DNA from: Rhodoferax sp. AJA081-3
GTDB lineage: Bacteria; Pseudomonadota; Gammaproteobacteria; Burkholderiales; Burkholderiaceae_C
NCBI RefSeq assembly: GCF_017798165.1
Contig: NZ_CP059068.1
Location: 3,286,001-3,350,000 of the forward strand
DNA length: 64,000 bases
Reading direction: 5' to 3'
The notes beneath the pieces were generated by a model. It saw only the letters and a program-made list of their open reading frames with translations. It had not been told where the DNA came from and ran no database searches. The position numbers and the translations under genes were made by a program. Shown in pieces: positions 46,602 through 54,876 of this stretch (position 1 is the stretch's first letter; every line of letters begins with the position of its first letter).

Positions 46602-46637
46602 AAGGTCGGATTACCCTGAGGGTGATCCGGCCTTTTT
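46602..46637 (+). terminator. Intrinsic terminator of sucCD
   Basis: A 15-bp stem (46602-46616 with 46620-46634, including a few G-T pairs), a 3-nt loop and a run of Ts. It lies between sucD and the TerC gene. Confidence 0.85.
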
Positions 46638-46661
46638 CATTCAAGCAACAGGAAGCACACT

Positions 46662-47360
46662 GTGGAAGAATTTCTAAGCGCACCATTCTGGCTGGCAGTT
46701 GGGCAGATCATCATGATCGACATTCTGCTGGGCGGGGACAACGCCGTCGTGATTGCCCTGGCCTGTCGCCAACTGCCGCCGAACCTTCGGACCAAGGGCA
46801 TTCTGTGGGGTACTGCAGGGGCCATTGTTCTCCGTGTGGTCTTGATTGCATTCGCTCTGACCCTGTTGGCGATTCCATTCCTGAAACTGGTTGGTGCAGT
46901 CCTGTTGCTGTGGATCGGTGTAAAACTGCTCGCGCCGGGTGACGAAGACGCCCACTCCAATATCCAGGGTAGCGACAAGTTGTGGGCTGCCGTCAAAACC
47001 GTGATCGTCGCGGACCTGGTCATGAGCATAGACAACGTGATTGCTATTGCGGGTGCTGCTACCGGAGCAGGTGGTAATCACCAGTTGAGCCTGGTCATCT
47101 TCGGTCTTCTGGTGAGTATTCCCATCATCATTTGGGGTAGCCAGCTGGTGTTGAAGATCATGGACCGCTTTCCCATCATCATCACGGTCGGCGGCATGTT
47201 GTTGGGCTGGATCGCAGGGACCATGGCCCATAGTGACCCCGCAGTGGTGGCCTACATACCGCAAAACCAGATGTGGAATTACGGACTAGGCCTGGCCGGA
47301 GCGATTGCGGTCTACTTGCTTGGTATGTTGAGCAAGCGCAGGGCGTCCCCGCAACACTGA
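46662..47360 (+). CDS. TerC-family integral membrane protein
   Basis: This 232-aa protein has about seven helices and the paired acidic motifs GGDNAVVIAL and SIDNVIAIAG that define the TerC/Alx superfamily. Members move Mn2+ or related ions or help load metals into exported enzymes. The start is GTG 46662 with AGGAAG upstream. The sucCD terminator is just upstream, so it likely has its own promoter. No Mn riboswitch structure was recognised. Confidence 0.88.
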   Translation: MEEFLSAPFWLAVGQIIMIDILLGGDNAVVIALACRQLPPNLRTKGILWGTAGAIVLRVVLIAFALTLLAIPFLKLVGAVLLLWIGVKLLAPGDEDAHSNIQGSDKLWAAVKTVIVADLVMSIDNVIAIAGAATGAGGNHQLSLVIFGLLVSIPIIIWGSQLVLKIMDRFPIIITVGGMLLGWIAGTMAHSDPAVVAYIPQNQMWNYGLGLAGAIAVYLLGMLSKRRASPQH

Positions 47361-47544
47361 GGACCCCTGCAAAACCGCCCGTCGCAGAAACACGCCGTTT
47401 GTCAAAAAACCACAAAAATCCCTGAGTAACACCCTTTACGGTTCAGAAAACGTCTGCTAACGTGTCTGCTTGGCTCGATCGGTTGGTCGGGAGCGTCGGT
47501 GGCCCCTGCGGACCATCGGCTTCATACAGGATTAGGGCTGGCAC

Positions 47545-50256
47545 GTGGCGAAATCTTCTTCATCGAAATCGGGCGCATTCTGGAAGGCCGATTGGTTTGC
47601 TGGTGTAGCGGTGGTGGTCGCCGTCATTGTGCTCAACCTGGCAACCGATTTCATCGGAACCCTGGAGCGCCGTTTTTACGACTTTGCCAGCACCAGTACC
47701 TCTCGCCAGCCGTCGGACCGCATCGCCGTTATCGCCATCGATGACCAAAGCATTGCCAATCTGGGGCGCTGGCCCTGGTCCCGTGACATCCATGCCAAGT
47801 TGATAGACCAGTTGGCGGCGGCCAAGGCCAAAACCATTGTCCACACCGTTTTCTTCTCTGAACCGCAGGTTGACCCTGGTTTGGTATTCATCCGCAAGAT
47901 GAAAGCGGCATTGGGTGCATCACCCGAAGCTGCGGCTGCAAATGAGCAGTTGAACGCGTTGATTGCCGAAGCCGAGACAGCGCTGGATACTGATGCTATT
48001 TTGACCGCCAGTATCAAGAATGCTGGCAATGTGCTGTTGCCTTCCTTTTTCGCTTTGGGTGAGCAGCAGGGAAAGCCGGACACAGCACTGCCTGACTTCG
48101 CGTTGAAAAGCTCGCTGGATGATCCTACAAATTTTTCCATATCAGCCGTTCGTGCGCAGGAACCCATTGATTCCCTCGGGAATGTTGCCGCTGGTGTGGG
48201 GCACTTGAACCAAACGTCGGATCCGGTGGACGGTGCGATACGCCAAGAAGCCTTGCTGGTCAATTTCTATGGAAAAGCTGTGCCTTCGTTGGCTCTGCTT
48301 GGCGCTGCCAAGAGTCTGAATTTGTCAGTTGCAGATATCCGTTTGAATCCAGGACAGGCAGTGCAAATTGGGAAACTGCGGGTAAGCACGGATGAGATTG
48401 CTCAAATGAGGCCGCAGTTTTACAAAGGAAAAGATGGCAGGTCAGCATTCGCGGTTGACTCGTTTTACGACGTGTTGTCCGGGAAGATTCCTGCAACTAA
48501 GTATGCTGGCAAGATTGTGATCATTGGCGCCACTGCGACTGGAGTTGGGACACAGTTCGCCGTGCCTGGAAATCCGGCGCTGTCTCCTGCGGAGTCCATT
48601 GCGCACATCACATCCAGCATTCTCCAGGAACACTTCATCGTTCAGCCCGAGTGGAGTACCTTGGCAGTAGCAGGCTTGTTTTTGCTCGTTGCTGCTTATG
48701 TGATTGCTGTATTGCCGCGACTTTCTGCCGGTATGGCGGCCACTGCGACATCGGTGTTGTTTGTTTCCTTGCTTGCACTGGAGTTCGGTTTGTTGTCAGC
48801 CTCGGCCACTTGGTTGGGATTGGTGTTCCCGGCTACCTTGCTGATTTTGGGGCACCTGGCGTTGACGACCAAACGCTTCCTGATCACCGAAGCGGGCAAA
48901 GTGCAGGCGGACGAAGAGTCGGCCGAGACCAACCGCATGATGGGCCTCGCATTGCAGGGTCAGGGTCAATTGGATATGGCGTTTGACCGCTTCCGCCGCG
49001 TACCCATGAACGAAGCCGTCATGGGCAATTTGTACAGCCTGGCCATGGACTTTGAGCGCAAGCGCCAGTTCAACAAGGCGGAGGCCGTTTACGAGCATAT
49101 GGCGGCCTTTGACAAGGGCTACAAAGATATCAAGGCCAAACTCAACCGTGCCAAGAACCTGTCTGAAACCGTCATGTTGGGTGGTGCGGGCGGGCACCCC
49201 GGTGGCACCATGTTGCTGGATGGCGGCGCTGTTGAAAAGCCCATGTTAGGTCGCTACCAGGTTGAGAAAGAATTGGGCAAAGGTGCCATGGGCGTGGTCT
49301 ATCTGGGCAAAGACCCCAAAATCGGACGTGTGGTTGCGATCAAGACCATGGCATTGAGCCAAGAGTTTGCTGGCGACGAGCTGGTGGATGCCCGAGAGCG
49401 TTTTTTCCGCGAGGCGGAAACGGCGGGTCGCTTACAGCACCAAAACATCGTGACCATTTTCGATGCGGGCGAGGAACATGACTTGGCTTACATCGCGATG
49501 GAGTTCCTCAAGGGCAAGGACCTGGCGGACCATTGCAAGGGAGACCATTTGTTGCCGGTTCCCGTTGTGTTGAGCATCGTCGCGCGTGTTGCGGAGGCAT
49601 TGGCCTATGCACACAAGCAAAACGTGGTGCACCGCGATATCAAGCCTGCCAACATCATGTATGAAATACAAAGCGATACCGTCAAGGTGACCGACTTTGG
49701 TATTGCGCGTATTACCGATTCCAGTAAAACCAAAACCGGGCTCGTATTGGGAACACCAAGCTTCATGTCGCCGGAGCAGTTGGCGGGCAAAAAAGTGGAT
49801 GGTCGTTCGGACCTGTATTCTTTGGGCGTGATGCTGTTCCAGATGCTGGCGGGGGTGTTACCATTTCGGGGCGACTCAATGTCAGAGTTGATGTACAAAA
49901 TTGCCAATGAGGAAGCGCCTGATATTCGAATCATTCGTTCTGAGTTGCCCCAAAATTTGGCAGACGTGGTTGCCTTGTCTTTGAGTAAGAGACCCGAAAC
50001 ACGTTACCAGACAGGAGACCAGTTTGCCGTGGACTTGCGTAGTGTCATAAGCCAGATGTCGGGATCGACGCCCGTCGCCCCTGTCGCGCAGACCTCGGCA
50101 GCGCAGTCGCCAAACGAAAAAACGGTGGCGTTTGCCGCGACCGTGCCTGCTGGAAGTGGTAACAAGGTAGATTTCATGGCAACCGTTCCCGCGTCTGCAG
50201 CGGACTATGAAAAAACAGCCGTCCAACGGGTTAACAAGCCTGGCGAAGCGAATTAA
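47545..50256 (+). CDS. CHASE2 sensor Ser/Thr protein kinase
   Basis: This 903-aa protein has TM1 at about 13-35 and an extracytoplasmic CHASE2 sensor at about 40-370 (DRIAVIAIDDQSIANLGRWPWSRDIHAKLIDQL, and GKIVIIGATATGVGT near its end). Three transmembrane helices follow at about 372-443, then a short helical stretch. A complete Hanks-type kinase occupies about 568-835: GKGAMGVVYLG P-loop, AIKTM lysine, HRDIKPANIMYE catalytic loop near 696, DFGIARI and GTPSFMSPEQ. The Ser/Ala/Thr-rich tail may be a phosphorylation target. GTG 47545 is the start. The PP2C, FHA and cyclase genes follow, indicating a reversible phosphorylation system. Confidence 0.93.
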   Translation: MAKSSSSKSGAFWKADWFAGVAVVVAVIVLNLATDFIGTLERRFYDFASTSTSRQPSDRIAVIAIDDQSIANLGRWPWSRDIHAKLIDQLAAAKAKTIVHTVFFSEPQVDPGLVFIRKMKAALGASPEAAAANEQLNALIAEAETALDTDAILTASIKNAGNVLLPSFFALGEQQGKPDTALPDFALKSSLDDPTNFSISAVRAQEPIDSLGNVAAGVGHLNQTSDPVDGAIRQEALLVNFYGKAVPSLALLGAAKSLNLSVADIRLNPGQAVQIGKLRVSTDEIAQMRPQFYKGKDGRSAFAVDSFYDVLSGKIPATKYAGKIVIIGATATGVGTQFAVPGNPALSPAESIAHITSSILQEHFIVQPEWSTLAVAGLFLLVAAYVIAVLPRLSAGMAATATSVLFVSLLALEFGLLSASATWLGLVFPATLLILGHLALTTKRFLITEAGKVQADEESAETNRMMGLALQGQGQLDMAFDRFRRVPMNEAVMGNLYSLAMDFERKRQFNKAEAVYEHMAAFDKGYKDIKAKLNRAKNLSETVMLGGAGGHPGGTMLLDGGAVEKPMLGRYQVEKELGKGAMGVVYLGKDPKIGRVVAIKTMALSQEFAGDELVDARERFFREAETAGRLQHQNIVTIFDAGEEHDLAYIAMEFLKGKDLADHCKGDHLLPVPVVLSIVARVAEALAYAHKQNVVHRDIKPANIMYEIQSDTVKVTDFGIARITDSSKTKTGLVLGTPSFMSPEQLAGKKVDGRSDLYSLGVMLFQMLAGVLPFRGDSMSELMYKIANEEAPDIRIIRSELPQNLADVVALSLSKRPETRYQTGDQFAVDLRSVISQMSGSTPVAPVAQTSAAQSPNEKTVAFAATVPAGSGNKVDFMATVPASAADYEKTAVQRVNKPGEAN

Positions 50257-50263
50257 GCACCCC

Positions 50264-51049
50264 ATGAATTACCACTTTTGTGCAAAAACAGATCCGGGGC
50301 GAGCCCGAGACAACAACGAAGACTCGGTGGTGTACGACGAGGCGTCCCTGACCACGGTTTTGGCTGACGGCATGGGCGGGTACAACGCCGGGGAAATTGC
50401 CAGTGGCATGGCTACGGCCTTCATCAAATCGGAGTTGAGCCGCTGGTTGATTGAAGCGGGAAGTGGCATCAAGGCGAAGGAAGTGCGCCGTGCCATGGAG
50501 ATTTGTGTCGACAACGCCAACCGTTCCATCTTCAACTCGGCAAACTCTAATGCGAACTACGCGGGCATGGGCACCACGTTGGTGGTTGGCGTGTTCAGGG
50601 ATGACCGGTTGGTGTTGGGGCACATTGGTGACTCCCGTTGCTACCGCTTGCGGGCTGGGTTGCTGGAGCAAATCACCAAAGACCATTCCCTCTTGCAAGA
50701 GCAGATGGACGCCGGACTTATTACAGCTGAACAGGCTGCGACTTCGTCTATCAAGAATTTGGTCACCCGTGCACTGGGTGTGGATGAGTCGGTGTTGCTG
50801 GAAGTCAACGAGCACCAGGTGCAAGTCGGTGATTTGTACCTGATGTGTTCGGATGGTCTGTCCGACATGATCGACGACGACGCGATTCATAATATTGTCA
50901 CTTCCGAAATGACGCTTGAACAAAAGGCATCTCAGCTGATTGATCTGGCCAACGAAAATGGTGGTCGGGACAATATTTCGGTGCTGTTGGTTGAAGTGCA
51001 TGAGGCGCCGGAAAAGCGCGGTTTAATCGCCCGTTGGCTGGGGAAGTAA
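50264..51049 (+). CDS. PP2C-type serine/threonine phosphatase
   Basis: This 261-aa protein has the metal-binding and catalytic motifs of PPM phosphatases: ARDNNEDSV, ADGMGGYNAGEIAS, GHIGDSRCYRL, SDGLSDMID and GGRDNISVLLV. It should reverse phosphorylation by the kinase encoded 7 bp upstream. ATG 50264 lies just after the kinase stop; the longer frame from 50207 overlaps it. Confidence 0.94.
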   Translation: MNYHFCAKTDPGRARDNNEDSVVYDEASLTTVLADGMGGYNAGEIASGMATAFIKSELSRWLIEAGSGIKAKEVRRAMEICVDNANRSIFNSANSNANYAGMGTTLVVGVFRDDRLVLGHIGDSRCYRLRAGLLEQITKDHSLLQEQMDAGLITAEQAATSSIKNLVTRALGVDESVLLEVNEHQVQVGDLYLMCSDGLSDMIDDDAIHNIVTSEMTLEQKASQLIDLANENGGRDNISVLLVEVHEAPEKRGLIARWLGK

Positions 51050-51097
51050 GATGCAGCAGCGTTTTTCAGAAACTAATTACAGAAAAAGGAGTCGATC

Positions 51098-51769
51098 ATG
51101 CCGAAAATGATCGTTTCGATCGATGAGGTCGTGATCAAGGAAGTGCAACTTACCAAGGACAAAACCACCTTGGGGCGCAGGCCGTACAACGACATCGTGA
51201 TCGACAACTTGGCTGTCAGTGGTGAGCATGCCGTGCTTCAGATGAGCGGTGGCGACGTCATTCTGGAAGACCTTAACAGTACCAATGGAACCTACCTGAA
51301 TGGCAAGGCCGTCAAGAAGCAGCAATTGCAGAACGGCGACAGTATTGAGATAGGCAAATACAAAATCAAATTTGTGGGCGACAGCGAGGCCGACAATTTT
51401 GACAAGACCATGGTCGTCAAAGCCAGGCCACCAGCTGGTGCGCCCATGGCAGCGCCGCGGTCGGCGTCTGTGCCGCTATCCGGCGGGGACTCCATTGGCA
51501 TGGGCGCTTTTACAGCATCGATCAAAGTTCTGTCGGGCGCTGCATCTGGACGTGAAGTTCCGTTGACAAAAGTGGTTACAACCATCGGTAAACCGGGTGT
51601 TGCCGTGGCTGCCATTACCCGCCGTCAACAAGGTTTTGTAGTGCACCATGTGGAAGGTGCTGGTAACCCAACACTGAACGGGTCGCCCATCAAGGCGGAC
51701 CCCGTCTCTTTGAAAAACGGGGATCTCATCGAGTTGGCGGGCACGCAAATGCAATTTGTGCAGACCTGA
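51098..51769 (+). CDS. FHA-domain protein (canonical N-terminal FHA plus a degenerate C-terminal one)
   Basis: This 223-aa protein has an N-terminal FHA domain with GRRPYNDIVIDNLAVSGEHAVL, the phosphothreonine-binding Arg and Ser-x-x-His, and LEDLNSTNGTYLNG. The C-terminal half (about 140-223) repeats the FHA pattern without those ligand residues (TTIGKPG, GFVVHHVEGAGNPTLNG, IELAGTQMQFV). FHA domains read phosphothreonine marks, so this protein probably docks phosphorylated partners of the neighbouring kinase. A good AAAAAGGAG precedes the ATG. Confidence 0.88.
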   Translation: MPKMIVSIDEVVIKEVQLTKDKTTLGRRPYNDIVIDNLAVSGEHAVLQMSGGDVILEDLNSTNGTYLNGKAVKKQQLQNGDSIEIGKYKIKFVGDSEADNFDKTMVVKARPPAGAPMAAPRSASVPLSGGDSIGMGAFTASIKVLSGAASGREVPLTKVVTTIGKPGVAVAAITRRQQGFVVHHVEGAGNPTLNGSPIKADPVSLKNGDLIELAGTQMQFVQT

Positions 51770-51824
51770 CACACCGTAGTGTTTAGGCTGTGTCCATTGC
51801 GCGCCAGTTTTCAAGGTGATGCGC

Positions 51825-54074
51825 ATGAAAACAATAGCTAAGCACTGGCAGCGGATTGCGGTCACACTGATTCCGCTGGTTTTGGTGTTGTTGCATGCCA
51901 CGGGTGTTATGCCTTTGGGCACCATGCAGAGGCTGGACGATGTCATCTACGACACGCGTCTGCGGGCAACCATGCCCAATACGCTGGACGAGCGGATTGT
52001 CATCGTCGACATCGACGAAAAGAGTCTTGCAGAGGTTGGGCGCTTTCCTTGGGGGCGCAACAAGGTCGGCCATCTGGTCGACACTCTTTTCAAGCAGCAA
52101 CACATTGCGTTGTTGGGTTTTGACATTGTGTTCGCTGAGCCCGACGAAAGCTCGGGACTGAGCCGGCTGAACGAACTGGCGCGCGGCGAGTTCAAAGACC
52201 AGGCTGGATTTGCAGAGCGGCTCAAACAGCTGCAACCAGAGTTGGATTACGACGCTCTGTTTGCCAAGGTGCTTGAGAACCGCCCGGTTGTTCTGGGGTA
52301 CTACTTCAGCAGCGACGGTGATGGACGTACGGTTGGCACTTTGCCATCGCCTGTTATGTCGAAAAACGACCTGAAGGGCAGAAGCGTAGAGGCCTACGCG
52401 TGGACTGGTTTTGGCTCCAATATCGACATACTGGCCAAAGCTGCACCAGTGGCAGGGCATTTCAATACCACTCCGGACATTGATGGTGTTGTGCGGTCGT
52501 TGCCATTGCTAGCGGAATACAAGGGCGAATACTACGAATCCTTGGCGCTGGCCATGTTTAGGCGGTTGGCAGGTTCACCGAAGGTCGTGCCCGGATTTTC
52601 CGACGAACAGTGGTTGTCCCGCAGTTACCAGGGCCTGGACCGAATCATGCTCAAGGAAGGCCAGTCGTCACTCTCTATATCCGTGGACAAGCACATCTCT
52701 ACCCTTGTACCGTACCGTGGAGCAGGTGGTGTGAAAGGTGGCTCGTTTCGTTATGTGTCGGCTGCCGATGTCTTGGCTGGGCGTTTGCCGGCGGACAGCC
52801 TGAAAGACAAAATCGTCCTCGTCGGCACGACGGCACCGGGGCTGCTGGATTTGCGTGTGACCCCGGTAGGCCAGGTCTATCCGGGCGTTGAGGCCCATGC
52901 AAATCTCATTTCGGCTTGGTTGGATGACAAAGTTACCCTCAAACCAGACTATGCGATGGGGTATGACGTCTTCGTGCTGATTGTTGCCGGGCTGTTGCTG
53001 GCTATTGGCCTACCCTTGCTTTCAGCGCCACGTGCGGTGCTGCTGAGTGTTGGGGTGTTAGCGACGGTCACTGCGCTCAACACGTGGCTCTATATGGGTT
53101 TTGGGCTGGTGATGCCTCTGGCAGCAGCCCTGGTCATGACGCTGACCGCATTTGCCTTGAATATGAGCTATGGCTACTTTGTCGAAAGTCGCTCGAAGCG
53201 TGAGTTGGCACATTTGTTTGGTACCTACGTCCCGCCTGAGCTTGTTGATGAGATGGTTAAAGACCCCGACAGTTACAGCATGAAAGCCACCAACCGTGAG
53301 CTGACGGTGATGTTTTGCGACATGCGTGGCTTTACCAAAATGTCTGAGCAGATGGAGCCCACCCAGCTACAAGAATTGTTGACGGGGGTATTCAGTGAGC
53401 TGACTAGCTTGATCCGCGCCAACCGCGGCACTATCGACAAGTACATGGGTGATTGTGTGATGGCATTTTGGGGCGCGCCGGTTGAAACGCCAGAACACGC
53501 CAATCTTGCAGTGAAATCCGCCATGGAGATGGCCAGTGCTGTGCGTGGTATCAATGCAGACCACAGGGCGCGTGGACTACCGGAAATTGGCATCGGCATT
53601 GGTCTGAATACCGGGACCATGTGCGTGGGTGATATGGGCTCCAATATTCGGCGTGCCTATACCGTCATCGGGGATGCTGTGAACCTGGGCTCTCGACTGG
53701 AAGGATTGTCCAAGGTATACGGGGTCGATATGGTGGTGAGCGAAACAACCCGTAAACAGGCGACCGATTTTGCATGGCAAGAGTTGGATCGTGTTCGCGT
53801 AAAAGGCAAGGAACAGGCAGTGGCAATTTTCTGGCCCATGGCGCCGACTCCACAACTGGGCGAGGCTGCAAGTACCGAGCTCAAGACTTGGGTCTCCTTC
53901 ATAAAGGCGTACAGAGCCCAAAATTGGGATCAAGCAGACGTATTGATGCTCAACTTAATGCGCATGAATGCCAAAAAATTCCTTTACCAAATGTACTCCG
54001 AGCGGGTAGCCTCCATGCGTTTACTCCCATTTGATCCTGAATGGGACGGCGCAACCAATTTCGAAACCAAGTGA
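51825..54074 (+). CDS. CHASE2-domain class III adenylate cyclase
   Basis: This is a 749-aa protein; starts at 51816 and 51819 are also possible. TM1 is near residues 8-27, a CHASE2 domain spans about 30-360 (ERIVIVDIDEKSLAEVGRFPWGRNK, and KIVLVGTTAPGLLDLRVTPV), three TM helices follow, then a class III cyclase domain at about 480-660. Both metal-binding Asp are seen (FCDMRGFT and GDCVMAFWG). The base-specifying Lys is in DKYMGD, and AYTVIGDAVNLGSRLE has the Thr of class IIIb cyclases. It should make cAMP from ATP. The phosphodiesterase gene follows by 10 bp. Its CHASE2 sensor resembles that of the upstream kinase, so one signal may feed both. Confidence 0.92.
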   Translation: MKTIAKHWQRIAVTLIPLVLVLLHATGVMPLGTMQRLDDVIYDTRLRATMPNTLDERIVIVDIDEKSLAEVGRFPWGRNKVGHLVDTLFKQQHIALLGFDIVFAEPDESSGLSRLNELARGEFKDQAGFAERLKQLQPELDYDALFAKVLENRPVVLGYYFSSDGDGRTVGTLPSPVMSKNDLKGRSVEAYAWTGFGSNIDILAKAAPVAGHFNTTPDIDGVVRSLPLLAEYKGEYYESLALAMFRRLAGSPKVVPGFSDEQWLSRSYQGLDRIMLKEGQSSLSISVDKHISTLVPYRGAGGVKGGSFRYVSAADVLAGRLPADSLKDKIVLVGTTAPGLLDLRVTPVGQVYPGVEAHANLISAWLDDKVTLKPDYAMGYDVFVLIVAGLLLAIGLPLLSAPRAVLLSVGVLATVTALNTWLYMGFGLVMPLAAALVMTLTAFALNMSYGYFVESRSKRELAHLFGTYVPPELVDEMVKDPDSYSMKATNRELTVMFCDMRGFTKMSEQMEPTQLQELLTGVFSELTSLIRANRGTIDKYMGDCVMAFWGAPVETPEHANLAVKSAMEMASAVRGINADHRARGLPEIGIGIGLNTGTMCVGDMGSNIRRAYTVIGDAVNLGSRLEGLSKVYGVDMVVSETTRKQATDFAWQELDRVRVKGKEQAVAIFWPMAPTPQLGEAASTELKTWVSFIKAYRAQNWDQADVLMLNLMRMNAKKFLYQMYSERVASMRLLPFDPEWDGATNFETK

Positions 54075-54084
54075 GACGCTCACC

Positions 54085-54876
54085 GTGAAAGTACGTGTAC
54101 TCGGATGTTCAGGTGCCATTGCCAAGGATTGCAAGACAACCTCGTTCCTCGTTGACGGTGAGATCCTGGTGGACGCCGGCACGGGTGTGGGTGATCTCAC
54201 GCTGGATGAAATGCGCAGCATCGACCATGTCCTGTTGACCCACTCCCACTTGGACCATGTTGCGGCACTGCCTTTGATGGTGGATGCTATCGCTGCACAG
54301 CGCAAAGCACCTTTAAAAGTTCATGCACTGGCGGGAACCATAGCGGCACTGAGAACCCACATTTTCAACAATGTGATATGGCCTGATTTCTCGCGCATAC
54401 CCACGGCAGAAGCGCCATTCATAAGCTTTCATGAAATCAAGGTAGGGCAAACGATTCAGCTCTCGAACAAATACATCGAAGTGTTACCCGCGGTGCATAC
54501 CGTGCCGGCGGCCGGTTTTGCAATCACTGCGGGAAGCGGTTGTTGGGTATTTACGGGGGACACCGAGCGCAACCAAGCCTTTTGGGACCGGGTTAACCAG
54601 CTGAATGTTGCCATGCTGGTGATAGAGACGGCTTTTAGCAACCGAGAAAAAGACCTTGCAAAGCGCAGCCTCCATTTGTCTCCTACCGTGCTTGCAAATG
54701 AACTCGATTGCATTGCCAAGGGCAAGAACTATCCCATTTACATAACCCATACCAAACCAGCGGAAACAGAATTGATCATGGCTGAAATCCAACGGTTTGA
54801 CCAAACCCAGCCCTTTGGTCCAAACGTGACGCACGACATCCGCAGGATGCATGCCGGCCAGGAGTTTGACATATGA
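54085..54876 (+). CDS. Metallo-beta-lactamase-fold 3',5'-cyclic-nucleotide phosphodiesterase (class II-like)
   Basis: This 263-aa protein has VRVLGCSGA at the start, the metal motif THSHLDHVAALP (HxHxDH), a later VHTVPAAGFAI, CWVFTGDTE and an ITHTKPAE end. This is the pattern of class II cyclic nucleotide phosphodiesterases (PDE1/CpdP-like). It should hydrolyse the cyclase product. The start is GTG 54085, 10 bp after the cyclase stop; the frame from 54031 overlaps the cyclase. It overlaps the ATPase gene by ATGA. Confidence 0.85.
   Translation: MKVRVLGCSGAIAKDCKTTSFLVDGEILVDAGTGVGDLTLDEMRSIDHVLLTHSHLDHVAALPLMVDAIAAQRKAPLKVHALAGTIAALRTHIFNNVIWPDFSRIPTAEAPFISFHEIKVGQTIQLSNKYIEVLPAVHTVPAAGFAITAGSGCWVFTGDTERNQAFWDRVNQLNVAMLVIETAFSNREKDLAKRSLHLSPTVLANELDCIAKGKNYPIYITHTKPAETELIMAEIQRFDQTQPFGPNVTHDIRRMHAGQEFDI

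Noticed and set aside
46546..46661. Possible Mn-sensing yybP-ykoY riboswitch upstream of the TerC gene
   Set aside because: The spacer is short and its only strong structure is the sucCD terminator hairpin.
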